A stretch of 64,000 nt of DNA from Acidianus manzaensis (lineage in GTDB: Archaea; Thermoproteota; Thermoprotei_A; Sulfolobales; Sulfolobaceae): contig NZ_CP020477.1 of assembly GCF_002116695.1 (NCBI RefSeq), forward strand, positions 124,001 to 188,000. The letters run 5' to 3'. The position numbers and the translations under genes were made by a program. The notes below the pieces were generated by a model. The model searched no databases. It saw nothing but the letters and a program-made list of their open reading frames with translations, and had not been told where the DNA came from. Positions 1-8,492 of the stretch are shown one piece after another (position 1 is the first letter of the stretch; each line of letters starts with the position of its first letter).

Positions 1-63
1 AGTACCAGATGGAACATAAAAATCAACGTCCTCATCTGGATGATCAGAAATAACTAAAGCCAT
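1..63 (-). CDS. Partial CDS, N-terminus only, unknown
   Basis: Only the first 21 codons are in the window. Read on the minus strand they begin MALVISDHPDEDVDFYVPSG. An ATG at 63-61 is preceded by a clear ribosome site (GAGGTGA, about 5 nt upstream) that overlaps the TGA stop of the gene before it at 76-74. The 10-nt gap and the shared Shine-Dalgarno/stop show that it is the second gene of an operon headed by the Tat-exported LamG protein. Too little sequence remains to name a family. Confidence 0.6.
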   Translation of the reverse strand, partial: MALVISDHPDEDVDFYVPSGT

Positions 64-73
64 TCCTCTCACC

Positions 74-1222
74 TCATATTGCTCCACTTGTCGATAAACT
101 TACCATTCTTTCAAATCCATTGCCAGTAATTAAATCTCCTGCATGCACTATCTGAGAGTATAATGCCCAAAATATTATACTACTATAGTCAACAGGATCT
201 TGATTCTGGGAAGAAGCTAGTATTGCTATTTGATTTCCATTAAGTACAGTATTATATATCTGTATATTAGAAATATATGGTGTTGGATATTCATTATCAT
301 TCGCTAAACCTTCCATTTGATAATTTATTGGAAAATTACCTATCCATAAGTAATTATTTGATTGATAAGTGATAGGTACATTACCAGACGCAACTTCCTC
401 TCCGTTAATGTAAATTGTAACACTTCCATTATTATAGGCTATAACAACGTGAAAAGGCTGAGCTATATTTTGAGTAAACCTACCTGCTACTTCTGTATTT
501 GATCCATTCTTAAACGAGATATTGCCTGAACCATATCCTTGTATTTTCCAAGAAACTCCGTTACTTAATGTTCCATAAGTCAAGAAATGCCCTCCACCGT
601 AACTAGGATATCCATATCCTAATGCCCAGAAGGATATTGTAAATTGAGTTGGCTGTCCAATTGTGTTTTTAGTGTAAATTAAATTACTTGAAGGACCTCT
701 AAGTAAGAAGTATGGATTACCTATTGAGAATACGTTTCTTTTACTGGCTATAGTATTGATAATCCCTGCATTCTGATACCATAGTAATTTAACGTTTGGC
801 GTTTTTTGTATTTGTACAAAAAAGGGTACACTTTGAGCATTTAAGTAAATTTGAGAGTCACCAGTTAGAACGAAATTTCCTTGGAGTTGAGGAGAGTTTA
901 CTGGGTAAAAATTCCCTATTAATCCTATTTTACCTTGAGTATATCCTGCTGAAGTTAAAGATTGAATAAGCTCATATATTCCGCATGTTCCAGATCCGTC
1001 TGAGCACGATCCATCAAAAACTACTCCATCATTATTATATGCTGTATATGAGTTTTCATTTTGAATTACTATGCCTAATAATTCAGATAATTGAATAGTT
1101 TGAGAAGATGCTAATACATTTTTAGCTTTATTTTGCGCTAATCCTGAAGCTATTGCTGCTCCTGCCAATATTCCAGATTTGGTTAACAAATCCAATACTT
1201 CTCTTCTATTGTAGTTTGGCAT
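74..1222 (-). CDS. Secreted LamG/concanavalin-like protein with Tat-type signal
   Basis: The 382-residue product starts with a twin-arginine-like leader: Arg6-Arg7 followed by a hydrophobic stretch rich in Ala, Gly and Leu (about residues 15-30), so folded export is likely. A middle part (about 95-165) contains short beta-strand repeats with Gly, Asn and Val, reminiscent of a right-handed beta-helix. Residues about 190-340 resemble the LamG/concanavalin A-like jelly roll (NTIGQPTQFTISFW, NGSVTIYINGEEVASG, WIGNF). Such domains bind glycans or protein ligands outside the cell. A TATA-like element at 1245-1253 lies about 24 nt before the ATG, indicating a leaderless transcript. The next gene follows after 10 nt. 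No catalytic residues can be identified; a cell-surface adhesin or appendage component is an inference. Confidence 0.7.
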   Translation of the reverse strand: MPNYNRREVLDLLTKSGILAGAAIASGLAQNKAKNVLASSQTIQLSELLGIVIQNENSYTAYNNDGVVFDGSCSDGSGTCGIYELIQSLTSAGYTQGKIGLIGNFYPVNSPQLQGNFVLTGDSQIYLNAQSVPFFVQIQKTPNVKLLWYQNAGIINTIASKRNVFSIGNPYFLLRGPSSNLIYTKNTIGQPTQFTISFWALGYGYPSYGGGHFLTYGTLSNGVSWKIQGYGSGNISFKNGSNTEVAGRFTQNIAQPFHVVIAYNNGSVTIYINGEEVASGNVPITYQSNNYLWIGNFPINYQMEGLANDNEYPTPYISNIQIYNTVLNGNQIAILASSQNQDPVDYSSIIFWALYSQIVHAGDLITGNGFERMVSLSTSGAI

Positions 1223-2063
1223 GATTAAAATAAAGAAGAAATGTCTATATAAATCTTTTGCATTTTCTATTTAAGACTTTGCTTAACAATCTTTATCGAG
1301 ATTTTTGGTATAAATTAAAATATGGATCTTTCCTCTATTTAATCTTTTTAATTATCTACTATTTAATAATTAATGTATTACAAACAACAGACTATATATA
1401 AGAAATAAATAAAAAATATAGATAATCATACTAATAATTTTATCTATTTATAAAATATTGTATTTAGTCACTTAAGAATACTTGCGTTGTAGCATTTATG
1501 CTTATCAATATATTTTAATCTTAATATTATAATTACATCTTAACAAAATATTAATATTATTTTTATTGTATTATATATTATTTATAATTAATAATAGATT
1601 TACGTTATTATGTTAAAAATTACATAGAGTAGTAATATGTGACTATTTTATACATTTAATTTTCGCTTCTTTACAAGTTTAAAGAGTTTATAAAAATAAT
1701 TTATTTGAAATATAATAATGCGTTTTATAAATAAAAATATAGTTTCAATTAATTTACTTTATTACTTTCAATTTACGTTTATCATTACCTAAATTTTATG
1801 TAATACTCATAGTATGTAAATAAAACTGTTTTTATACTTAGTTAATACTTTTCTTTTAGATATTTAATAATACTAATTATAATAGATTTAGGTTCGAATA
1901 TTATTATATATTTAAGGTTAAGGTTTCTATAAAATCGTAAGTAAATCTTCTATATTTTAAATGCTTTGGTAATCTGTATCTTTAATTTCTAGGTAGAAAT
2001 ATATTATTTACAGATTAAAAATATGAAGTAAAACATTATGATATTATATCAATGCACTTTTTA
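1223..2063. other. Intergenic, 0.84 kb, no gene seen
   Basis: This is very AT-rich sequence with stop codons in every frame. Apart from the LamG promoter at the left end, I see no ORF, repeat copy or RNA-like GC island. Confidence 0.6.
1245..1253 (-). promoter_or_regulatory. TATA box of the LamG operon
   Basis: On the minus strand the sequence reads ATTTATATA and ends about 23 nt before the ATG at 1222. That is the distance expected for an archaeal TATA box serving a leaderless mRNA. No clear BRE purines could be judged. Confidence 0.5.
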
Positions 2064-3725
2064 TTATTTTTTAATTTTCCTTAATGCTATTATTGAAAGG
2101 ACTACTAAACTAAAGAATGCAAGTCCTACGATTAGAACTAATGCTGTGTATCTACTTGGCGTTACTGGAGGAGTGCATCCGAGAGATGATATTTGACTAG
2201 AATTTAGAAACGTCTTAGAAGTTTCTATTTCGGAATTAGTTGTGCTAGTGGTCATAGTACTGGTTGTTGAAATAGTTTGTGAGGTAACTGAATTAGTCTG
2301 TGTAACGTAAGAAAATTTTAAAACATAAGATAAAGTTGAGTTAGAGATGTATCCGTCCTTATAAAGGATATAGTAATTTGAATAATTATTGTATATTTTT
2401 GCTACGTATCCGTAATGTATAGGATATTGAAGAGGTATGGGATAGGTCCAATTTTTTGGAGTTATTATAACTGGTGGTCTAAGCATTGAGAAGTTAAATG
2501 ATTGTAATAATCCATATAAGTCAGAGTTTGCTACTATTTGTGTTAAAAATGGTAAATGCCAGTTATAGTCTATAAAAGCCAAAATAGTATATCCAGATAA
2601 TGTATAATTGTTGATGAATCCTTCTTTTGAATATGGAGATATTATAAGTAAAGGTATTCTTTGGCCAAGTGTAGAGTAATTATATATGCCTAATTCTTGA
2701 AGATAATGATCACAACCTTCTCCGTACGTATAAATAATTGGTGGAGGAACTTGATCATAAAATCCTCCTCCTTCATCAAAAGTGATAAAAATTGCTGTGG
2801 AATTCCAATATTTGCTGTCCATTATAGCATTAATATAGTAGGATAAATTAACTTGTCCTTCAGTTAAATTATAAGGAGGATGTAAATCTAAGGCAGAATG
2901 AGTATCGTGACCGTCTCCTCCAGTAAACATTAACCAAGAAACTGAAGGTAAATTACCGGTTTTGAGATCGTAAATAAATTGGCTTGTATTAAAATAATGT
3001 GAAGAATAATCTTTAGATCCAGAAAATACTACTAACGGAAATGGAGGAAGAGATTGATTAGTTTTATATCCGTAATCAAAATATGCCCATGAAACTCCGT
3101 TTTCAGATAATTGATATAAAATTGTATATTTAAATGGAATTACTGATGATACAAAATTATCTCCAATTACTGATGTAGGATATCCAGTTAGATAAGCTAC
3201 TCTATTAGGTTGTGTAGGGGCTAAAACTGGAGAAAAGTAATTATCAGCTAAAGTGTATTCTTCTGCATAATCCCAGAGGAGAGGAACTTGTTCATATGAG
3301 AGGTAAGCTAAAGATTGAGTTCCAGAACCTTCTACGAAACCATTCATACTTCCATTATTCCAATCTATATGATATGGAGTATAACCTTCTGTAGGATCTC
3401 TTAGAAAAATAGAGTTAGCATAATAAGGATGGAGAACTCCTTCGCTTAAATTGGATGGATTTTTAGGAATATCTGAACTGATGTTTAATCCTACTGGCCT
3501 CATTACTGATTCTGTTATATTATTTATTATTTCAGGTGTTCCAAAAGGATATGTTCCAAAGATATTATCAAATGAATGATTTTCCAATATAATTATTACA
3601 ACGTGTTTAATTGGAGTTGAAGTTTCCTCTTCAGAATGTACTAGTGAAGCAAAACTAAATGATGCCAAAAATAAAATAAAAATCATCAATCCTAATACTA
3701 CTAGCCTTCTCCTAATTTTATTCAT
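2064..3725 (-). CDS. Membrane-anchored phosphoesterase (phospholipase C / acid phosphatase family)
   Basis: The start chosen is the ATG at 3725 (MNKIRRRLVVLGLMIF) rather than a TTG 24 nt upstream, because an AT-rich promoter element then lies about 30 nt before it. An N-terminal signal segment (residues 5-30) is followed by the phosphoesterase signature VVIIILENHSFDNIFGTYPF, which holds the metal-binding Glu-Asn and the nucleophile region. Further on come SWLMFTGGDGHDTHSALD and FITFDEGGGFYDQVPPP, the conserved Asp/His metal sites of the PF04185 family. The C-terminus has a Ser/Thr-rich stalk (TSQTISTTSTMTTSTT) and one membrane helix ending in RKIKK, so the enzyme is displayed outside the cell. 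The family hydrolyses phosphate monoesters or phospholipids; the substrate here is unknown. It is divergent from the decayed gene at 3762. Confidence 0.8.
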   Translation of the reverse strand: MNKIRRRLVVLGLMIFILFLASFSFASLVHSEEETSTPIKHVVIIILENHSFDNIFGTYPFGTPEIINNITESVMRPVGLNISSDIPKNPSNLSEGVLHPYYANSIFLRDPTEGYTPYHIDWNNGSMNGFVEGSGTQSLAYLSYEQVPLLWDYAEEYTLADNYFSPVLAPTQPNRVAYLTGYPTSVIGDNFVSSVIPFKYTILYQLSENGVSWAYFDYGYKTNQSLPPFPLVVFSGSKDYSSHYFNTSQFIYDLKTGNLPSVSWLMFTGGDGHDTHSALDLHPPYNLTEGQVNLSYYINAIMDSKYWNSTAIFITFDEGGGFYDQVPPPIIYTYGEGCDHYLQELGIYNYSTLGQRIPLLIISPYSKEGFINNYTLSGYTILAFIDYNWHLPFLTQIVANSDLYGLLQSFNFSMLRPPVIITPKNWTYPIPLQYPIHYGYVAKIYNNYSNYYILYKDGYISNSTLSYVLKFSYVTQTNSVTSQTISTTSTMTTSTTNSEIETSKTFLNSSQISSLGCTPPVTPSRYTALVLIVGLAFFSLVVLSIIALRKIKK

Positions 3726-3761
3726 GCTAATAAAGTATTGAGAATCCAAGAATTAAAATTA

Positions 3762-4502
3762 ATGGTGTATCCAAAGATGAAGACATTATTGGTATTTATG
3801 ATTTATTTCACTCTTCCTTTCTATCATCTAAAGAGTAAGGATTTGGTTTACCCATTTTAGAGGCTCGATCTTAAGAAGTACCAGTGATTGTGTTTAAGGA
3901 TTCATCGACACTGGTAGAAGTATCCAAATATTGTATAAAAATTGATGAATTATCAAGCATTGAAGACATCAAAGAATTTTAAAAAAAAATGAGACAGAAA
4001 TGATAGATTATTCGAAACAATTCACGTGGAATAGCCTATTTTTCTTCTGGCAATTATACTGTAATTTTCAAAGATGTAAATTCTTCAGTATGCGTCTACT
4101 CTATAACTATTAATTCTTCAACTTACTTAGTAAAATATAATTCAGAAATACCTTGGAATAGTATAGGTTATGTCGGAATTAGAACTGATAACGGTATCGT
4201 TGTACCATTATCATTTAAAGTAGAATCATTTACTCCTGCTAAGTATATTGTATACATAAATGATTAAGGAATATGCATCAGGCTATAGTAATGGGACTTC
4301 CATAACTCTTAGAATATTCTCACCTTCTGTCATAAACATAACTTTTCCACAATATCACGTATACAAAGTAATTACAATAGGTACAAGTAAATCTTCTGAT
4401 ATTCATGAAAATTTTCCTATATTACAATCTATTCTAATTATAATTGCAGTAGTGCTCATTGGATTATCTATATTGAGGGAAATATTAAATAAAAAGACTT
4501 AA
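3762..4502 (+). pseudogene. Decayed secreted/membrane protein gene
   Basis: Several in-frame remnants lie end to end. At 3762-3863 there is a signal-peptide-like start (MKTLLVFMIYFTLPFYHL) that soon hits a stop. At 3875-3982 there are 35 codons beginning EVPVIVFKDSSTLVEV and ending in TAA. From about 4007 to 4267 there is a threonine- and asparagine-rich stretch (SSGNYTVIFKDVNSSV, IGYVGIRTDNGIVVPLSF). At 4260-4502 a shifted frame ends in a membrane helix and RREILNKK-like basic tail (ILREILNKKT). The junction at 4256-4267 is a plain frameshift. I read the whole as one former extracellular protein with a C-terminal anchor, though the 3875 piece could belong to another gene. It may have shared the promoter region of the phosphoesterase. 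Confidence 0.55.
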
Positions 4503-4672
4503 AATAAAACAATCAATATTATTTGATAATTACTCTTATATTACTTTTAGATATTATACAATATTTGTAAATGAGTAATTAATGAAATTTCATTTTATGA
4601 TTAAACTAAGATTTTTTAGTATATATAAATATCTGATAAAAAATAAGATACTAATACTTTGTACAATAAAAA

Positions 4673-5653
4673 TTATTTCTTTTTCTCACAATAAATTATC
4701 CCCAAATACTTTGCAGGACGAGATGGAAATGATTTTTTTAGTTTACAAGTATAATCTAATTCTTCTAACTTCTTCATTAACGAGTTTGCTTTTACCTTAG
4801 TTCTAGAGTAATGATGTTCAAAAATAATCTTGTCAAATGACGAAAGTATTTCTGGCTTACTATTCATAATAATATCAGCCTCACATCCTTCGCAATCCAT
4901 CTTCAACAAGTAAGGTTCTTTTACAATCTCTTTCACAATCTTCTCTAAAGAGAAAACAGGAACTTCAACATCACCTTGATTATTAACAGAATAAACACTA
5001 CTTTTCCCAATACTAACATTAGATGGTACTTTTATTACTTCGTCTTTACTACTAACTCCAGCATTAAATAAAAGAATTTTATTTTCCAAATTGTTCAACT
5101 TAATATTTCCTAAAGCTTTCTCATAAATTGATGGTAAAGGTTCAAAAGCGTAAACTTTCTTTGCTCCCTTCAAAGCAAAATATAATGCAGTATCACCAAC
5201 ATTAGCACCAACATCAACAACTTCCTTACTTGAAACATCAGTATTATATTCTTCAGAAGCGAATGTTTCAAGAAAAACTCCAGAAAGATGAAGTACCTTC
5301 AAATTATACTTAGCATAAATCCAAACATTATCTTCTTTAATCCAACCAGATAATAAAAAAAGATAATCTGAGTATGATTTATTTTCGTCATTTAACTCAG
5401 AAAGCAATTGTTTTTTAGATATAAAATTTAAAATCTTACTTAAATCATAATTATATTTTTGTAATAGATCTACAATACTTCTGATGCAATCATATGAGCA
5501 GTAAGTTTCATTACCATTCCTGAAAATAACTTCAATATCTTTTCTCTTTCCTCTTCTAAGTTCATTAAGAATTGAATACCAATTTTTAAAAGCGATCCTA
5601 TAATAATAGAAAAATCGCTTTAATAAAATGTTATAGTGAGTAGTGTCTAGCAT
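4673..5653 (-). CDS. FkbM-family SAM-dependent methyltransferase
   Basis: The 326-residue product has a ~140-residue N-terminal extension and then an FkbM-type Rossmann methyltransferase. Motif I is VVDVGANVGDTALYFALKGA (about 147-166), the acidic end of beta-2 is VYAFEPLPSIYEK, and the FkbM-specific LKMDCEGCEADII follows. The family O-methylates sugars and other small acceptors, which fits the nearby glycan genes. The last bases include an E/K-rich tail. The ATG at 5653 has TTTAATAAT about 22-30 nt upstream, consistent with a leaderless transcript. It stands alone between a decayed gene and a decayed transposon. The methyl acceptor is not predictable. Confidence 0.8.
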   Translation of the reverse strand: MLDTTHYNILLKRFFYYYRIAFKNWYSILNELRRGKRKDIEVIFRNGNETYCSYDCIRSIVDLLQKYNYDLSKILNFISKKQLLSELNDENKSYSDYLFLLSGWIKEDNVWIYAKYNLKVLHLSGVFLETFASEEYNTDVSSKEVVDVGANVGDTALYFALKGAKKVYAFEPLPSIYEKALGNIKLNNLENKILLFNAGVSSKDEVIKVPSNVSIGKSSVYSVNNQGDVEVPVFSLEKIVKEIVKEPYLLKMDCEGCEADIIMNSKPEILSSFDKIIFEHHYSRTKVKANSLMKKLEELDYTCKLKKSFPSRPAKYLGIIYCEKKK

Positions 5654-5763
5654 AAATGATAAATGTTTACGAAATTATTAAACTTTATTATTTAGTATAT
5701 ATTTTGTAGATTATGATTTAACTAAGTAATTGTTTAAACTTTATACTCAGTGTTTTAAGCTCT

Positions 5764-6289
5764 AACTTTGTAGAGGTAGTGCTGTACACACTAAAGGGAA
5801 GCGTTGGAATGCAGTCATGAAAATCAGTATGTAATACGCGAAAAATTAAATGTAATAAAATAGTATATATAAAAAATTCTAATATAAAATCCTAGCGAAA
5901 AACACTTGTGCTAGAGTTAGTAAGACATGAATAGAGGTCAATCCAATGAACATAGTAACCCTAGCAAAATTAATACTACTAATACCCCGATATAAAAACA
6001 TTAAGCCAAAAAAGCACAACTCAAAAGAAATAGCCCAAACCCTAGCAGAATACTAGGAATACCAATAAATCAATTCCCCTTACCAAAATCAAAAACATAC
6101 TACATAAACAAACTAAAAATAAAAAATAGAAGACATAAATGCTTCGCCTCTTACCGAACTATTTTTCATGAATTGTCTAAGCATAAGGCAAAGTTGAATT
6201 CCAGTCAACGTTTTATTCTTTCTCTCTTGACCTTAAAGATCTAGTGTGAAAAATCGTAGGAGCCTCAATTTTTAGATACTCCAAAAACT
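5764..6289 (+). mobile_element. Decayed insertion sequence with transposase fragment
   Basis: A transposase-like start at 5946 (MNIVTLAKLILLIPRYKNIK) runs to a TAG after the codons for QTLAEY. The reading then continues in the +1 frame (ILGIPINQFPLPKSKTYYIN, then NKLKIKNRRHKCFAS) to about 6243. The right boundary at 6262-6289 is the inverted dispersed-repeat end (reverse complement AGTTTTTGGAGTATCTAAAA). The left side at 5764-5795 holds a shortened version of it (ACTTTGTAGAG and TGTACACACTA). Bases 5812-5848 match 29812-29848 at 35 of 37 positions. The coding strand is strongly A/C-rich, unlike neighbours. The IS family is not certain; TA next to every copy end would fit a TA-targeting element. 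Confidence 0.6.
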
Positions 6290-6381
6290 ATAATAGGCTA
6301 TATAGGTAATTTTAATTCTACTTTTTAAATTTTATAAAGTAGATTGAACTGAAGATCTACTTTCATTCTCACTCATGCATC

Positions 6382-7260
6382 TTAATTTAATGATTGAGTA
6401 TTTGCTAAGGAGAGAAATTCTATCAAGTTATAAACTCTATACTCATCATTTATGAACATGATATTAAATGATTTATCAATTAATGCTTTTTTGACATAAT
6501 CCATATAAAAAAGCGACATTAAACTAGTACTAATCATAATGTTTTTATCTTGTAGTAATAGACCATATTCGGTTTTTATAAATTTTACATTAAACTTATT
6601 CAGCAACTTTTCTAATAACATATTTAAGTTATATTTATTAACGGCAAATTTTACTAATAATAAATCGAAATAGTGATCATTAATAAAATAATCTTTAATA
6701 ACTTCACTATCTTTTGGAGTATCAATATTTGATGGTATAAAATAAACATTACAGTTAAGAAAACTCCATATTAAATATTCTTCTGATAATAATGAACTAT
6801 TTGAAATAACCAGTTTATATTTAGTTTTTTCTAAATTTATTTCAGAAATTATTTTTACTTTATTAAAATCATTGTATTTGTATTTTATGTTCTTAAAAAG
6901 TATATCTTTAGCTTTGTTACATTCCCTCTTAATACAGTCTTTACCCAAAAAATTACCTGGAACTATGTTTATCCATTCTTTTTCAGTTCTAAAACTAATT
7001 AACGAGTAATCTAATTTAGAAGCATCTTTTTCTATAACTAAATCTTTAGATATTATATAGGGATCAACAATAACTTTGAAATTCTTTATTATATTAAAAG
7101 CTTCCATTCTTCTTAACTTATAATGTATAGTTGAATTATCTACTCCTAATTCTTTAGCTAGCTCTCTTTCTGATTTTAAGCCAGATTTTAAAATATGAAG
7201 TAATAAAAAATCATTATCGTAAGGTATAGTTAATTCTTCATTCATTATATAGACTATCAT
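6382..7260 (-). CDS. Winged-helix transcriptional regulator, paralogue 1
   Basis: The N-terminal 70 residues form an Lrp/HTH_24-type winged helix: FLLLHILKSGLKSERELAKE, then LGVDNSTIHYKLRRMEAFNI as the recognition helix and wing. The remaining ~220 residues are a conserved but unnamed domain with WINIVPGNF and a C-terminal MISTSLMSLFYMD segment. The same architecture and motifs recur in 23664-24518, and the two genes bracket the glycan island. The ATG at 7260 was kept; an ATG at 7245 (MNEELTIPYDND) is nearly as good and would lie about 30 nt from an AATTATATTAA element. Effector and targets are unknown; control of the island is an inference from position. Confidence 0.65.
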   Translation of the reverse strand: MIVYIMNEELTIPYDNDFLLLHILKSGLKSERELAKELGVDNSTIHYKLRRMEAFNIIKNFKVIVDPYIISKDLVIEKDASKLDYSLISFRTEKEWINIVPGNFLGKDCIKRECNKAKDILFKNIKYKYNDFNKVKIISEINLEKTKYKLVISNSSLLSEEYLIWSFLNCNVYFIPSNIDTPKDSEVIKDYFINDHYFDLLLVKFAVNKYNLNMLLEKLLNKFNVKFIKTEYGLLLQDKNIMISTSLMSLFYMDYVKKALIDKSFNIMFINDEYRVYNLIEFLSLANTQSLN

Positions 7261-7702
7261 ACATTGTTAGTTAATATAATTTTCTAAAATATTTCATTAT
7301 TTTTATACCTTATCAGACTTCTAAGATAAAGTTAATTTAAAAAATATTCCTAAATATATGTAAAAAATTTAAGCTTTATAGATAATGTTTAAATAAATGT
7401 AAATAAGGTAAGTAAATACATGAATTATATAGGTTATTAATTCAAACCTAACTTAATAAATGAATACTTTCTAAAATAGAATCCTAAAAAATTACTATAT
7501 TTTTAACAAATTTTTTATCTATAATAAACTCAACTTAAAGAATTATTTAATGTTAAACTCCGTTAATATATCTTTTAAAAATAATAAAACGTGTTAAAAT
7601 CTAAAAGCTAATGACAATTTAAACGATTTCCCAACTCTTAATCATTTATACTACTCCTTCTATCATGCATGTAAAAACACAGAATTAAAACAAAAATTAG
7701 AT
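7261..7702. other. Intergenic, 0.44 kb, no gene seen
   Basis: AT-rich spacer between the regulator promoter and the 3' end of the sugar-nucleotide operon. I see no ORF, repeat copy or structured RNA. Confidence 0.55.
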
Positions 7703-8491
7703 TCAAACAACAAAACTCTCAGAAGATTGCAATATTAACTTCAAAGAAGATATATAATTCTCAACATTACCCAAATCATACATCCTATCAACCTTTATAG
7801 CACGAAAATCAACACCACCATCAATCAAATACTTGATCGCATCAGTAAGCTGAACCTCAACCTTAGAATTACCCCTCCCCCTCCTAACAAACTCCAAAGC
7901 ATCAAACACCCTATAATCAAAATGATAATAAGGAACAATAATCCAATTAGACTTAGGATCAACAGGCTTCTCCTCAACACTCACAACCCTATCACCATCA
8001 AGAGAAACAACACCATAAGGCCTAGGATTACTAACCCAAGTTACCAAAAAAGAATTAACCACCATATTAGGCAAACCATCAATAATAGTATCAGCAGCAG
8101 CAACAACAAAATCCGAATGAACAAAAGGCTTAGCCCTCAAAACAGCATCACCAAAACCCTCCGGCGAAGACTGATTAACAAAAGCAATATTACTCCTCTC
8201 AATCTTACCATAAAACTCCTCCAACTCCCTAGCCTGCCTACCCTTACCCAAACCCTCCAAATAATACACAAAATCATAATCAGGAGTAAAATGATCCTCT
8301 ATAACCCTCTTACCCCTACCCACAACCATAACAAAATCCCTAACACCAAAATCATAAAACTGCTCAAAAATAATCTGAATAACAGGCTTAAAAGAACCCC
8401 TAAAAGGAACAGGAAACATCTCCTTAGGAATCTCCTTAGATGCCGGAAGCATCCTAGTACCTAAACCAGCAGCAGTAATAATAGCCTCCAT
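7703..8491 (-). CDS. galU: UTP-glucose-1-phosphate uridylyltransferase (GalU type)
   Basis: The start chosen is the ATG at 8491, immediately after the ugd stop (8495-8493). An upstream in-frame start at 8572 would add residues with no family match. The protein then begins MEAIITAAGLGTRMLPASKE, the G-x-G-T-R-x-L-P nucleotide-binding loop with the GalU-specific KEIPKEMFPV. Asp in VAAADTIIDG and the later VEEKP sugar-phosphate motif are present. It makes UDP-glucose, the substrate of the enzyme encoded just upstream. The codons are extreme: nearly all end in T or G (Lys AAG, Glu GAG, Gln CAG), so the plus strand is A/C-rich and carries a long spurious antisense frame. That pattern extends into the 3' end of ugd. 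Confidence 0.85.
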   Translation of the reverse strand: MEAIITAAGLGTRMLPASKEIPKEMFPVPFRGSFKPVIQIIFEQFYDFGVRDFVMVVGRGKRVIEDHFTPDYDFVYYLEGLGKGRQARELEEFYGKIERSNIAFVNQSSPEGFGDAVLRAKPFVHSDFVVAAADTIIDGLPNMVVNSFLVTWVSNPRPYGVVSLDGDRVVSVEEKPVDPKSNWIIVPYYHFDYRVFDALEFVRRGRGNSKVEVQLTDAIKYLIDGGVDFRAIKVDRMYDLGNVENYISSLKLILQSSESFVV

Positions 8492-8492
8492 C

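Noticed and set aside
4582..4800. 72-codon plus-strand frame at the end of the FkbM gene
   Set aside because: No ribosome site or promoter, hydrophobic AT-driven composition, and it overlaps the FkbM 3' end.
7922..8464. 180-codon open frame antisense to galU
   Set aside because: It exists because the plus strand is A/C-rich there and therefore poor in stop codons. The translation is low-complexity (Asn, Ile, Arg, Thr), while galU on the other strand has all its motifs.
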